Source: CAWKEY01 sp963848675 (GTDB lineage Bacteria > Pseudomonadota > Gammaproteobacteria > Methylococcales > Methylomonadaceae). Taken from it: a stretch of 64,000 nucleotides of DNA. Every line of letters begins with the position of its first letter. Position 1 is the stretch's first letter. Of this stretch, positions 18,156 to 27,582 are shown piece by piece. Under the pieces are notes generated by a model. The model was not told the DNA's origin. It worked only from the letters and a program-made list of their open reading frames with translations, and did not search any database. A program made the translations under genes and the position numbers. The stretch is from the NCBI GenBank assembly GCA_963848675.1, contig CAWKEY010000024.1, positions 124,001 to 188,000 of the forward strand, written 5' to 3'.

Positions 18156-18314
18156 TGCTGAATAGAACGCATCGCGTAACAGTTGCATAAGGCGGCTTAT
18201 TTTATACGTAAAGTTGTGATAGGCGGCTGTACTTTGCGACTTGCAATGCAAAGTTTCCCAAGTCAAACGCAATTCGAAATGCGTTTAAATTGGCCTTTAT
18301 AGTGTTAAACAAGC

Positions 18315-18504
18315 GTAACTATTCAGTGTCTTTTCGCAAGAGGCTCGGTTTTTTTGTCATTTCGACCGCCGGGACGACTGCATGGATGCAGGAGGTAGGG
18401 TAATGCAGGAGCGATTACCGAGAAATCTTAAGCGCTGGAGACACTGTTCAGGCTTAAGATTTCTCGCTCTCCCTGGCATGACACATGGCGCTGAATAGCA
18501 TAAC
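18315..18504. repeat. MITE-like element family 2, copy 1
   Basis: Starts with GTAACTATTCAG and ends near CGCTGAATAG, the terminal inverted repeat of this family. The interior has the family's paired blocks GTCATTTCGACC... and ...GGCATGACA with GAAATCTTAAGCGCTGG between them. It carries an extra segment of about 45 bases compared with other copies. Confidence 0.8.
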
Positions 18505-18641
18505 TTCAGCGTTATCTCGCAAACCCCTTTGTTTTTATTGTCATTTCGACCACAGGGAGAAATCTTTCAGCGCAGGCGCATGAGTACAGGCTTCAAGATT
18601 CCTCGCTCTGTTCGGAATGACACACTACGGTGAATAGTGAC
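18499..18641. repeat. MITE-like element family 2, copy 2 (abuts copy 1)
   Basis: Begins CATAACTTCAGCG and ends TGAATAGTGAC, with the interior GTCATTTCGACCACAGGGAG ... TTCGGAATGACA. It sits directly against copy 1 and just upstream of the riboswitch, so these elements form part of the leader's upstream DNA. Confidence 0.8.
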
Positions 18642-18735
18642 AAAAATTAAAGGTTAACCCTTCTGCGTGTATTCCTTACAAAAATGCTCCGTTGAAATGT
18701 TTTATTTTTTGTGATTTACTTCGCAAAAAAATAAT

Positions 18736-18806
18736 AATGCTAAACCTATCGGAAGGTAGGGACAGAAAGTTGCGGATCCTCTGATCCAGGAAAGCCGGAC
18801 TGCCGA
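18736..18806 (+). promoter_or_regulatory. Candidate c-di-GMP-I (GEMM-I) riboswitch aptamer
   Basis: The order of motifs follows the GEMM-I consensus. AAACC leads into a hairpin CCTATC-GGAA-GGTAGG with a GNRA tetraloop, then GGGACAGAAAG (consensus GGGACGCAAAG), then a second hairpin GGATC-CTCT-GATCC, and finally AAAGCCGGACTGCCGAA, close to the consensus AGCCGGGTTGCCGAA. The 5' strand of the closing stem (around ATGCTAAACC) fits less well and may mark a variant. A terminator follows and the next genes lead to a giant RTX protein, typical targets of c-di-GMP switches. Confidence 0.7.
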
Positions 18807-18848
18807 AAGTGACCATCGTTATGGTCGCAGGGAGTCCGGCTTTTTTTT
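18791..18848 (+). terminator. Riboswitch expression platform: terminator overlapping the aptamer
   Basis: AAAGCCGGACT at 18791-18801 pairs with AGTCCGGCTTT at 18833-18843, enclosing a small hairpin (GACCAT-CGTT-ATGGTC), and is followed by eight T. The left arm is the 3' part of the aptamer, so aptamer and terminator cannot form together. This predicts that ligand binding allows read-through (ON switch). The pairing is seen; the direction of control is inferred. Confidence 0.75.
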
Positions 18849-18885
18849 GCCTGATTACTTTGCAAACCGGGTAAGGAAATACAAA

Positions 18886-19146
18886 ATGCCCTGTCGCGGC
18901 GATACAACAAGCAGACGCAACCCGGATGTGCGGTCAAACGCATTGAACGGCATCGCCTTTGCTAATGTTGCCGGGCAGCCATTAACGGCCAAGGTCTGGA
19001 CAGTGGAATTTAACATAGTGCAGGCAGGCTTGTGGGTAGTCGCTCTGGAAGCGATCGATGCTCCAGTTGCGCCATTCTGCGCTCTCACTGGCGCCAGCAT
19101 TGAGACAGCAAAACCCTGTTTATTCGAATTCGACCATAACGGATGA
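18886..19146 (+). CDS. Small hypothetical protein downstream of the riboswitch
   Basis: 86-residue open frame from ATG 18886 with a good ribosome binding site (AAGGA, about 8 bases upstream). There is no signal peptide and no transmembrane segment of clear strength, and I recognise no family. It is the first frame after the riboswitch terminator, 66 bases before the DUF4347 frame. Codon choice is unremarkable. It could be a leader-encoded small protein or non-coding leader sequence; translation is unproven. Confidence 0.4.
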   Translation: MPCRGDTTSRRNPDVRSNALNGIAFANVAGQPLTAKVWTVEFNIVQAGLWVVALEAIDAPVAPFCALTGASIETAKPCLFEFDHNG

Positions 19147-19212
19147 CCCAGTCATTTTATGTACAGCAAATGCCCAATATCCGCACCTTTCCAACCTCAA
19201 TGAGACCATTCC

Positions 19213-19446
19213 ATGACTAATCGCCGCGAAATCGTTTTTATCGACACTTCCCTGACCGACTGGGAGACACTTCTAGCCAGCGTCAGCAAAGATGTCGAAG
19301 TCGTCTTGCTCGATCCGCATCAGAATGGTGTCGAGCAAATCGCGGCGTATTTAGCGCAGCAAGCCGAGCAAAGTACAGACACCCTAATGACTTCAGCACA
19401 GGACGACGGCCAGCAAGCTGCCGTAGTAACTGTCAATGAATTCTGA
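19213..19446 (+). CDS. N-terminal half of DUF4347 domain (separate frame)
   Basis: 77 residues beginning MTNRREIVFIDTSLTDWETLL and continuing VVLLDPHQNGVEQIAAYLAQQ, the first half of DUF4347, a domain at the N-terminus of many large RTX and cadherin-like proteins. The frame then drifts into an unrelated tail and stops at 19446. The other half of the domain (DAIHILSHGSAG...) continues in the next frame, whose ATG overlaps this stop by 11 bases. A one-base insertion in 19370-19440 is the simplest cause; coupled translation of a split domain is less likely. Confidence 0.7.
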   Translation: MTNRREIVFIDTSLTDWETLLASVSKDVEVVLLDPHQNGVEQIAAYLAQQAEQSTDTLMTSAQDDGQQAAVVTVNEF

Positions 19447-22400
19447 CACCCTTTACGATGCCATTCATATTCTCTCGCACGGCAGCGCCGGGCATCTGTA
19501 CTTGGGATCAGCCGATCTCAACAGCAACAACTTAACCGACTATCAAAGCCAACTGCAGAAAATCGGCTCTGTCCTGACCGATATCGGTGATTTATTACTA
19601 TATGGCTGCAATGTGGCAGAAGGCGATGAGGGCAATCAGTTCATCACTGCCCTGGCGGAAGTTACCGGGGCGGATGTGGCAGCTTCGGATGATTTGACTG
19701 GGGCTGCGGCGTTGGGTGGGGATTGGGTGTTGGAAGCCAATAGAGGTGTTATTGAAACATCTGTTTTATCGTTATCAAACTATGCGAATAGTTTAGCTTC
19801 AGCAAACGAACAGTTGGCGGACTCTGGGCTATATCTACGTGATTTCATATTGCAAAACGGTAATTTTGATTTATCCAGTTTTAATTCAGAAATATCTACT
19901 GAATATAGTTATCTAGACAATCTACAGATTGATAGAAACGCGATTCTTAAGTTTCTTGATGATCTTCCATTATTACCGGATTTTAAACCCTACGATGTTA
20001 CAGAGGCATTATATTCTGCAATTAAAATAGGTCACATCAATTCTAATTTTCAAGCCATACAAGACCAAGTTTCAGTCATAAGAAATGCGTTAAGCGAGAT
20101 TTCCGATACATCAGTATCTTGGTTTGATTCATATATAACCGATATTTTTAACACTTATAATTCAGATGTTGCAGATTTGCCGGGCTTTGGCGCAGATGAA
20201 CTGTGGGAAGCTACTGGTTTCGTTTCATCGGCAGTCGGTAATGTTACTGATTTAATTTTTGATCAATTAGAGGAAATTAAAGATCTTGGTGATGCAGCCT
20301 TAGGTACATTCAGTCTTATTCATGATGTAACATTCAATAGGGATGAACTTGGAGAAAAAGCTTCACACTTATTCGAAATGTTTTTCGGTGTTCTTGATTA
20401 CATAAGGGAAGATTTTCATATTGGCTCTTTCTCGGATGATGTTGCCGCACTGGCTGAGTATGTTACGAGTAGTTTTTCATCACTTTGGGGGGATTCTGTA
20501 GAGGACTTTTCGGAACTAAGAGATGAAAAGGGGCAACTCTTTGACGTATTTACAGGTGAATATTCGATTTGGACACTTCGTGAAAAAACAACTGAACTTT
20601 TCAAGGCTTTCAAAGAATATAGGGATGTTAGGGGTTATACTTCCGAGGAATTCCTGGATCTCTTTCTGGGCGTTAAAGTAGATTTCTGGATTAATCAGCC
20701 AACGTTTGATGCTGGTGATGTCTTAGATGTACTCTTTGCGATACTTGAAATGGCTGCAATTGGAGGTGAGAAATCTGAACTCGAACGATATCTAGATGGA
20801 CCATCAGAGGGATTGGAGTTCGGTGGTCGAGAAATTGCAGAAATATCGCTTGAGATTAAAAATAACGAGTGGCTTAGTATTATCACAGACACACTGGTTC
20901 CTAAGTCACTCGACCTCATCGCGTCATTCGAGTTAATCGAACCAAGAGTAGAGGCAGGTTTGACTGCATTAAGTGAGGCAGTCGATACATGGCTGCAATC
21001 ACGAAACGTTTCTAATATAACTGACCTATCTGTTCTTATAGACCAGTTAACAATTGTAGATGAAGCTGTTACTAAAGCTTACAGTCAGTTCACAATCGCA
21101 TTTGAAAATGCATTATCTCGATTACCTTCAGACTGGGGTAGCGATATACCTCTTGAACGAATCCTAAAAAACAGTAGCGCATTTATAGGCACTAATTTTG
21201 TTGAACGAATATCCGGCACAGAACAAGCTGACACCATAAATGCGGGAGTAGGTAATGACATAGTCTATGGTCAAGCTGGTAATGATTGGATTGCTGGTGA
21301 TGAGGGAGACGATACTATCTATGCAGGATCTGGAGATGACGAAGTTTATGGTGGCACTGGCAATGATTACATCAAAGGACAAGAAGACAACGACACAATC
21401 TACGGTGAAGAAAACGACGACGAAATTTATGGCGATGGCGGAAATGACACACTAGGAGGCGGCACTGGAAACGACACCATTTATGGTGGCGAAGGTATCG
21501 ACACGATAAGAGGCGAAGAGGACAACGATATATTATTTGGCCAAGGCGCTTGGGATACGATCTATGGAGATGGCGGCAACGATATATTAGCTGGTGGCGA
21601 GGCCCCAGACAAACTGATAGGCGGGCCAGGCTCTGATACTTTTGTGTACGACACTTCGGAGCTAACCACTTATCAAAGCTTTTGGTATCTTGATGAAATT
21701 AAAGATTTTAATCAGGGCAATACCCCTGGGACTTTCGATCCAACCGAAGGCGATAGGCTGGATTTATCAGCCATTGTGGGTACAGCTTATGATGGCGGTA
21801 ATGGTGAACCATACTCTAATCTTGTCAGGCTAGTAGAAAGACCTGCAGGCACAACAAGCCGTACCGTTTTAGAAGTCAACCCGGATGGAATTGGCGATGA
21901 TTGGATACAAATTGCTTACCTTGATGGCATTCGCACGGGGAATACCCTGAAAATCCGGTTGGATGCAACTGGCGCTCCCATCGACATTGTTGTTGAAGGC
22001 AATGGCATACCTAATCAACAGGATGACGACTACGCCGACGAGGCCAGCGATTCCAGCGCAGCCATTGGCATACTCAGCGTCGGCGGCACCATCCGTGGCG
22101 TTATCGGGCCGGCGGATAGTGACGACACCTATGGTGACAAGGATGTATTCAAAGTATCCCTGACTCAGGGACAGAGCTATCAAATTCAGATGCAGAGTAC
22201 GGAGATAAACGGTCAAACTCTGCCACAGAGTATCTTTACAGTACGCGACCCGAACAATTTTGATACTGTACTTTCCACCAGCGCCATCGGCGCTAATGTC
22301 ACGGTCAATTTCACCGCCAATAGCACTGGGGACTACTATATCCGCGTCGGCACGGGCGGCGCAGCTACCGATCAGGGCGGCTATCAACTCTCCGTGACCG

Positions 22401-25400
22401 CTATCACTAATTCAGTCCCTCAGGCTACCGGCATAAACCAAACCATTAATACTGCCACAGCGATTCCGCTCGCCGACCTGTTCGACTGGTCCGATCCCGA
22501 TGGCCTTGAGGATATTGTCAGTTTCGCCGTGCGCGATCGAGAAATTGGTGGGGGTTACTTAACTCAAAATGGCACTCGGCTGACCGACGGCCAACTCTAT
22601 GACAATATTCCCATCAGCGACATCGGTAACTGGGCCTTTGTCGCTGGCGATGCGGGGAGTGTCGATCATGTGGCATTCAATGCGATTGATGCCGCCGGTG
22701 CGTTTAATACCCCATCAGCGGTAGCTACCGTCTCGATTGCGCCGACTCCCAATAATGTCATCACTGGAAACAGTAGCTCGCAAACTATCAACGGCACGAC
22801 CGGCAACGATAGCATCGATGGTGGCGGTGGTAATGATGTCATCGATGGCGGCGCAGGCACGGATACGGTCATCTTCTTTGACAATCGCGCCAATTATTCC
22901 ATCACCACACTGGAAGGCGTGACGCGTGTGTATGGGCTCCCCAGTGCCGCTAGTCGATATAATTACGCTGAAGTGTTTCTGACCAACGTCGAAAACGTTC
23001 AGTTTGCAGACGCTACCGTCGCGATCGCACCGACTAGCAATAACCTCATCATCAAAACCGCCAACTCCGAAACCATTAATGGCACGCCCGGCAACGATAC
23101 CATTGACGGCCGGGGCGGCAATGATCTCATCGATGGCGGCGCAGGCACGGATACGGTCATCTTCTTTGACAATCGCGCCAATTATTCCATCACCACACTG
23201 GAAGGCGTGACGCGTGTTGCTGCGCTCGCCACGGCCGCCAGCCGATATAGTAACGATGAGCTGTTTCTGACCAACGTTGAAAACATCCAGTTTGCTGGCA
23301 CTACCGTTGCGATCGCGCCGACTAGCAACAACCTCATCATTAAAACCACCGCCTCGGAAACCATCAACGGCACGATCGGCAACGATACCATTGACGGACG
23401 GGGCGGCAATGATGTTATCAACGGCGACGCCGGCAACGACACGGTCATTTTCTTTGACAACCGCGCCAACTATTCCATCACCACCCTGGAAGGCGTGACG
23501 CGTGTTGCCGCGCTAGCCACGGCCGCCAGCCGATATAGTTACGATGAAGTGTTTCTGACCAACGTCGAAAACGTGCAGTTTGCAGACACTACCATTGCGA
23601 TCGCGCCGACTAGCAACAACCTCATCATTAAAACCACCGCCTCGGAAACCATCAACGGCACGAGCGGCAACGATACCATTGACGGACGGGGCGGCAATGA
23701 TGTTATCAACGGCGACGCCGGCAACGACACGGTCATTTTCTTTGACAACCGCGCCAACTATTCCATCACCACCCTGGAAGGCGTGACGCGTGTTGCCGCG
23801 CTAGCCACGGCCGCCAGCCGATATAGTTACGATGAAGTGTTTCTGACCAACGTCGAAAACGTGCAATTTGCAGATGCCACCGCCGCGATCGCGCCGACTA
23901 GCAACAACCTCATTATTAAAACCACATCCTCGGAAACCATCAACGGCACGAGCGGCAACGATACCATTGACGGACGGGGCGGCAATGATGTTATCAACGG
24001 CGACGCCGGCAACGACACGGTCATTTTCTTTGACAACCGCGCCAACTATTCCATCACCACCCTGGAAGGCGTGACGCGTGTTGCCGCGCTAGCCACGGCC
24101 GCCAGCCGATATAGTTACGATGAAGTGTTTCTGACCAACGTCGAAAACGTGCAATTTGCAGATGCCACCGCCGCGATCGCGCCGACTAGCAACAACCTCA
24201 TTATTAAAACCACATCCTCGGAAACCATCAACGGCACGAGCGGCAACGATACCATTGACGGACGGGGCGGCAATGATGTTATCAACGGCGACGCCGGCAA
24301 CGACACGGTCATTTTCTTTGACAACCGGGCCAACTATTCCATCACCACCCTGGAAGGCGTGACGCGTGTTGCCGCGCTAGCCAAGGCCGCCAGCCGATAT
24401 AGTAACGATGAGCTGTTTCTGACCAACGTTGAAAACATCCAGTTTGCTGGCACTACCGTTGCGATCGCGCCGACTAGCAACAACCTCATTATTAAAACCA
24501 CCGCCTCGGAAACCATCAACGGCACGGCCGGCAACGATACCATTGACGGACGGGGCGGCAATGATGTTATCGATGGCGGCGCCGGCAACGACACGGTCAT
24601 TTTCTTTGACAACCGGGCCAACTATTCCATCACCACCCTGGCAGGCGTGACGCGTGTCGCTGCGCTCGCCACGGCCGCCAGCCGATATAGTAACGATGAG
24701 CTGTTTCTGACCAACGTTGAAAACATCCAGTTTGCTGGCACTACCGTTGCGATCGCGCCGACTAGCAACAACCTCATTATTAAAACCACCGCCTCGGAAA
24801 CCATCAACGGCACGGCCGGCAACGATACCATTGACGGACGGGGCGGCAATGATGTTATCGATGGCGGCGCCGGCAACGACACGGTCATTTTCTTTGACAA
24901 CCGGGCCAACTATTCCATCACCACCCTGGAAGGCGTGACGCGTGTTGCCGCGCTCGCCACGGCCGCTAGCCGATATAGTAACGATGAAGTGTTTCTGACC
25001 AACGTCGAAAACATCCAGTTTGAAGACGCCACCGTCTCGATCGCGCCGACTACACTACTCCCCGAGCTGGCCATTGCCGCCCTGGAGGCGGTTAAACCCG
25101 AAGGCGACAGCGGCATCACCGCGTTCACCTTCACGGTCACCCGCACCGGCGATCTCACCGCCGCCTCGAGCGCGGCCTATGCGCTCACCGGCAGCGGCGC
25201 CAACCCGGCTGATGCGGTTGACTTTGGCGGCAGTCTGCCCAATGGCACGGTCAACTTTGCCGCCGGCGAAGCCAGCCAGACCGTCACGGTTAATGTTACG
25301 GGCGATACCGCCGTCGAACTGGATGAGGGCTTCACGGTAGCGCTGAGCGCGCCCAGTAATGCCACTCTTGGCACCGCCACGGCCTCCGGCACGATCCAGA

Positions 25401-26014
25401 ACGATGACGTCCTGCCGCCGCCGGTACTGGCGATTGCCGCCCTGGATGCGGTCAAGCCCGAAGGCGACAGCGGCATCACCGCGTTCACCTTCACGGTCAC
25501 CCGCACCGGCGATCTCACCGCGGCCTCGAGCGCGGCCTATGCGCTCACCGGCAGCGGCACCAACGCCGCCGACGCCAACGACTTTGGCGGTAGTTTGCCG
25601 GCCGGCACCGTCAACTTTGCCATTGGCCAAGCAAGCCAGACCGTCACCGTCAATGTCAGCGGGGATACCGTGATCGAGTCCGATGAAGGCTTCACGGTGA
25701 CGCTCAGCACTCCGGCCAATGCCACGATCAGCACAGCCACGGCCACCGGCACCATCCTCAATGATGACGTCCTGCCGCCGCCGGTACTGGCGATTGCCGC
25801 GCTGGAGGCGGTCAAAGCCGAAGGCGACAGCGGCATGACCGCGCTTTACCTTCACGGTTACCCGCACCGGCGATCTCACCGCCGCCTCGAGCGCGGCCTA
25901 TGCGCTCAGCGGCAGCGGCGCCCACGCCGCCGATGCCAACGACTTTGGCGGCGCCTTGCCCAATGGCACGGTCAGCTTTGCCGCCGGCGAGAGCAGCCAG
26001 ACTGTTACGGTTAA
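19436..26014 (+). CDS. Large RTX/Calx-beta protein, main open frame
   Basis: 2,192-residue frame. Residues 1-120 are the second half of DUF4347 (HILSHGSAGHLYLGS, LLLYGCNVAEG). About 120-590 is a helical, acidic, AT-rich region without recognised domains. About 594-740 are RTX nonapeptides (GGTGNDTIYGGEG type), which bind calcium outside the cell. About 870-990 resembles a PPC domain. Residues 1101-1868 are eight 96-residue repeats, each with GNDTIDGRGGND and a beta segment. After 1875 come Calx-beta-like repeats (AFTFTVTRTGDL, GTVNFAAGEASQTVTVNV). The last 55 residues are out of frame after a one-base insertion near 25845, so the natural protein should continue. Confidence 0.85.
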   Translation: MNSDTLYDAIHILSHGSAGHLYLGSADLNSNNLTDYQSQLQKIGSVLTDIGDLLLYGCNVAEGDEGNQFITALAEVTGADVAASDDLTGAAALGGDWVLEANRGVIETSVLSLSNYANSLASANEQLADSGLYLRDFILQNGNFDLSSFNSEISTEYSYLDNLQIDRNAILKFLDDLPLLPDFKPYDVTEALYSAIKIGHINSNFQAIQDQVSVIRNALSEISDTSVSWFDSYITDIFNTYNSDVADLPGFGADELWEATGFVSSAVGNVTDLIFDQLEEIKDLGDAALGTFSLIHDVTFNRDELGEKASHLFEMFFGVLDYIREDFHIGSFSDDVAALAEYVTSSFSSLWGDSVEDFSELRDEKGQLFDVFTGEYSIWTLREKTTELFKAFKEYRDVRGYTSEEFLDLFLGVKVDFWINQPTFDAGDVLDVLFAILEMAAIGGEKSELERYLDGPSEGLEFGGREIAEISLEIKNNEWLSIITDTLVPKSLDLIASFELIEPRVEAGLTALSEAVDTWLQSRNVSNITDLSVLIDQLTIVDEAVTKAYSQFTIAFENALSRLPSDWGSDIPLERILKNSSAFIGTNFVERISGTEQADTINAGVGNDIVYGQAGNDWIAGDEGDDTIYAGSGDDEVYGGTGNDYIKGQEDNDTIYGEENDDEIYGDGGNDTLGGGTGNDTIYGGEGIDTIRGEEDNDILFGQGAWDTIYGDGGNDILAGGEAPDKLIGGPGSDTFVYDTSELTTYQSFWYLDEIKDFNQGNTPGTFDPTEGDRLDLSAIVGTAYDGGNGEPYSNLVRLVERPAGTTSRTVLEVNPDGIGDDWIQIAYLDGIRTGNTLKIRLDATGAPIDIVVEGNGIPNQQDDDYADEASDSSAAIGILSVGGTIRGVIGPADSDDTYGDKDVFKVSLTQGQSYQIQMQSTEINGQTLPQSIFTVRDPNNFDTVLSTSAIGANVTVNFTANSTGDYYIRVGTGGAATDQGGYQLSVTAITNSVPQATGINQTINTATAIPLADLFDWSDPDGLEDIVSFAVRDREIGGGYLTQNGTRLTDGQLYDNIPISDIGNWAFVAGDAGSVDHVAFNAIDAAGAFNTPSAVATVSIAPTPNNVITGNSSSQTINGTTGNDSIDGGGGNDVIDGGAGTDTVIFFDNRANYSITTLEGVTRVYGLPSAASRYNYAEVFLTNVENVQFADATVAIAPTSNNLIIKTANSETINGTPGNDTIDGRGGNDLIDGGAGTDTVIFFDNRANYSITTLEGVTRVAALATAASRYSNDELFLTNVENIQFAGTTVAIAPTSNNLIIKTTASETINGTIGNDTIDGRGGNDVINGDAGNDTVIFFDNRANYSITTLEGVTRVAALATAASRYSYDEVFLTNVENVQFADTTIAIAPTSNNLIIKTTASETINGTSGNDTIDGRGGNDVINGDAGNDTVIFFDNRANYSITTLEGVTRVAALATAASRYSYDEVFLTNVENVQFADATAAIAPTSNNLIIKTTSSETINGTSGNDTIDGRGGNDVINGDAGNDTVIFFDNRANYSITTLEGVTRVAALATAASRYSYDEVFLTNVENVQFADATAAIAPTSNNLIIKTTSSETINGTSGNDTIDGRGGNDVINGDAGNDTVIFFDNRANYSITTLEGVTRVAALAKAASRYSNDELFLTNVENIQFAGTTVAIAPTSNNLIIKTTASETINGTAGNDTIDGRGGNDVIDGGAGNDTVIFFDNRANYSITTLAGVTRVAALATAASRYSNDELFLTNVENIQFAGTTVAIAPTSNNLIIKTTASETINGTAGNDTIDGRGGNDVIDGGAGNDTVIFFDNRANYSITTLEGVTRVAALATAASRYSNDEVFLTNVENIQFEDATVSIAPTTLLPELAIAALEAVKPEGDSGITAFTFTVTRTGDLTAASSAAYALTGSGANPADAVDFGGSLPNGTVNFAAGEASQTVTVNVTGDTAVELDEGFTVALSAPSNATLGTATASGTIQNDDVLPPPVLAIAALDAVKPEGDSGITAFTFTVTRTGDLTAASSAAYALTGSGTNAADANDFGGSLPAGTVNFAIGQASQTVTVNVSGDTVIESDEGFTVTLSTPANATISTATATGTILNDDVLPPPVLAIAALEAVKAEGDSGMTALYLHGYPHRRSHRRLERGLCAQRQRRPRRRCQRLWRRLAQWHGQLCRRREQPDCYG
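21210..21650 (+). repeat. RTX nonapeptide-coding block 1
   Basis: About 16 tandem copies of a 27-base unit coding for GGxGxDxUx-type nonapeptides (for example GGTGNDYIKGQEDNDTIYG). Such repeats fold into a calcium-bound parallel beta-roll after secretion. Confidence 0.85.
22736..25039 (+). repeat. Eight tandem 288-bp repeats
   Basis: Unit starts at 22736, 23024, 23312, 23600, 23888, 24176, 24464 and 24752, exactly 288 bases apart, each coding 96 residues with no frame loss. Units 3-8 are nearly identical; units 5 and 6 (23888 and 24176) differ at only a few bases. This points to recent expansion or gene conversion. The outer two left units are more diverged. Confidence 0.93.
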
Positions 26015-26028
26015 TGTTAGCGGGGGAC

Positions 26029-26769
26029 ACCGCCGTCGAGCTGGATGAAGGCTTCACGGTGACGCTGAGCACTCCGGCCAATGCCACGATCACCACCACC
26101 GCTGCTTCCGGCACAATCCAGAACGATGACGTTCTGCCACCGCCCGAGCTGGCAATTGCCGCCCTGGATGCGCTTAAACCCGAGGGCGACAGCGGCACGA
26201 CCGCCTTCACTTTCACGGTCACCCGCACCGGCGATCTCAAGGCCGCATCAAGCGCCGCCTATGCAGTCACCGGCAGCGGCGCCAACCCGGCCGATGCGGC
26301 GGACTTCGGCGGCGCCTTGCCTAATGGCACGGTCAGCTTTGCCGCCGGCGAGAGCAGCCAGACCGTTACCGTTAATGTCAGTGGCGATAACGCCGTCGAG
26401 ATGGACGAGGACTTCACGGTAACGCTCAGCGCTCCGGCCAATGCCACGCTCGGCACGGCCATGGCCACCGGCAGCATCCTGAACGATGACGTCCTGCCGT
26501 TGCCCGAGCTGGCGATTGCCGCCCTGGATGCGGTCAAAGCCGAAGGCGACAGCGGCAGCACCGCGTTCACCTTTACCGTGACCCGCACCGGCGATCTCAC
26601 GGCCGCCTCGAGTGCGGCCTATGCAGTGACCGGCAGCGGCACCAACCCGGCCGATGCGGCGGACTTCGGCGGCACCCTGCCTAATGGGCACGGTCAACTT
26701 TGCCGCCGGCGAGGCGAGCCAGACCATCACCGTCAATGTCAGCGGCGATACCGCCGTCGAGCTGGATGA
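26029..26769 (+). pseudogene. RTX locus fragment, Calx-beta repeats in frame 1
   Basis: After an extra G in the run at about 26024-26030 the coding sense moves to this frame: GDTAVELDEGFTVTLSTPANATITTT and on through two repeats (ELAIAALDALKPEGDSG, ELAIAALDAVKAEGDSG). It ends out of frame after AATGGGCACGG near 26690, where sibling repeats read AATGGCACGG. An ATG exists at 25900 but lies in the wrong sense. It has no start of its own and is a piece of the giant protein. Confidence 0.65.
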
Positions 26770-27109
26770 AGACTTCACGGTAACGCTCAGCACTCCGGCC
26801 AATGCCACACTCAGCACCGCCGCTGCGACCGGCAGCATCCAGAACGATGATGTCCTGCCGTTGCCCGAGCTGGCCATCGCCGCCCTGGAGGCTGTTAAAC
26901 TCGAGGGCGACAGCGGCACGACCGCGTTCACCTTTACGGTGACCCGCACCGGCGATCTCACGGCCGTCTCGAATGCGGCCTATGCAGTGACCGGCAGCGG
27001 TACTAACGCCGCCGACGCCAATGACTTTGGCGGCAGCCTGCCTGGTGGGAGCGGTCAGCTTTGCCGCCGGCGAAAGCAGCCAGACCGTCACGGTCAATGT
27101 CAGCGGTGA
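26654..27109 (+). pseudogene. RTX locus fragment, Calx-beta repeat in frame 2
   Basis: Coding sense resumes in frame 2 from about 26690 (GTVNFAAGEASQTITVNVSG) through one repeat (ELAIAALEAVKLEGDSG) to about 27045. There GGTGGGAGCGG replaces the usual AATGGCACGG and adds one base. The rest to 27109 is nonsense. Confidence 0.6.
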
Positions 27110-27572
27110 TACCGTGATCGAGTCCGATGAAGGCTTCACGCTAACGCTCAGCACTCCGGCCAATGCCACGATCACCACCACCGCTGCTTCCGGCACAATC
27201 CAGAACGATGACGTTCTGCCACCGCCCGCACTGGCCATTGCCGCGCAGGATGCGCTTAAACTCGAAGGCGACAGCGGTAGCACCGCGTTTACCTTCACGG
27301 TCACCCGCAGTGGCGATCTCACCGCCGCCTCGAGCGCGGCCTATGCACTGACCGGCAGCGGCGCAGACGCGGCCGATGCCGCGGACTTTGGCGGCGCTTT
27401 GCCCACTGGCACGGTCAGCTTTGCCGCCGGCGAGGCGAGCCAGACCGTCACCGTTAATGTCAGCGGCGATACCGTAATCGAGTCCGACGAGGACTTCACG
27501 GTGACGCTGATCACGCCCAGCCAATGCGACCCTCAGCACCGCCTCGGCCACCGGCACCATCCTCAACGATGA
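27021..27572 (+). pseudogene. RTX locus fragment, Calx-beta repeat in frame 3
   Basis: Coding sense runs in frame 3 from about 27050 (VSFAAGESSQTVTVNVSGDTV) to about 27510, where AGCCAATGCGACC replaces AGCAATGCCACC and shifts the frame again. One full repeat (ALAIAAQDALKLEGDSG) lies inside. Confidence 0.6.
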
Positions 27573-27582
27573 TGTTCTACCC

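Noticed and set aside
17864..18172. 102-residue minus-strand frame over the HemG remnant
   Set aside because: It lies in a different frame from the flavodoxin similarity and its composition is that of a shadow frame.
22666..25158. Regularly spaced 60-95 residue open frames on both strands across the repeat arrays
   Set aside because: They are shadows produced by the 288-bp and 360-bp repeats in other frames, with low-complexity Ser/Pro/Thr or Ala content and no start signals.
25845..27515. Programmed ribosomal frameshifting as the explanation for the RTX breaks
   Set aside because: Five successive shifts at unlike sequences, each matched to an extra base against sibling repeats, fit insertions much better than recoding.
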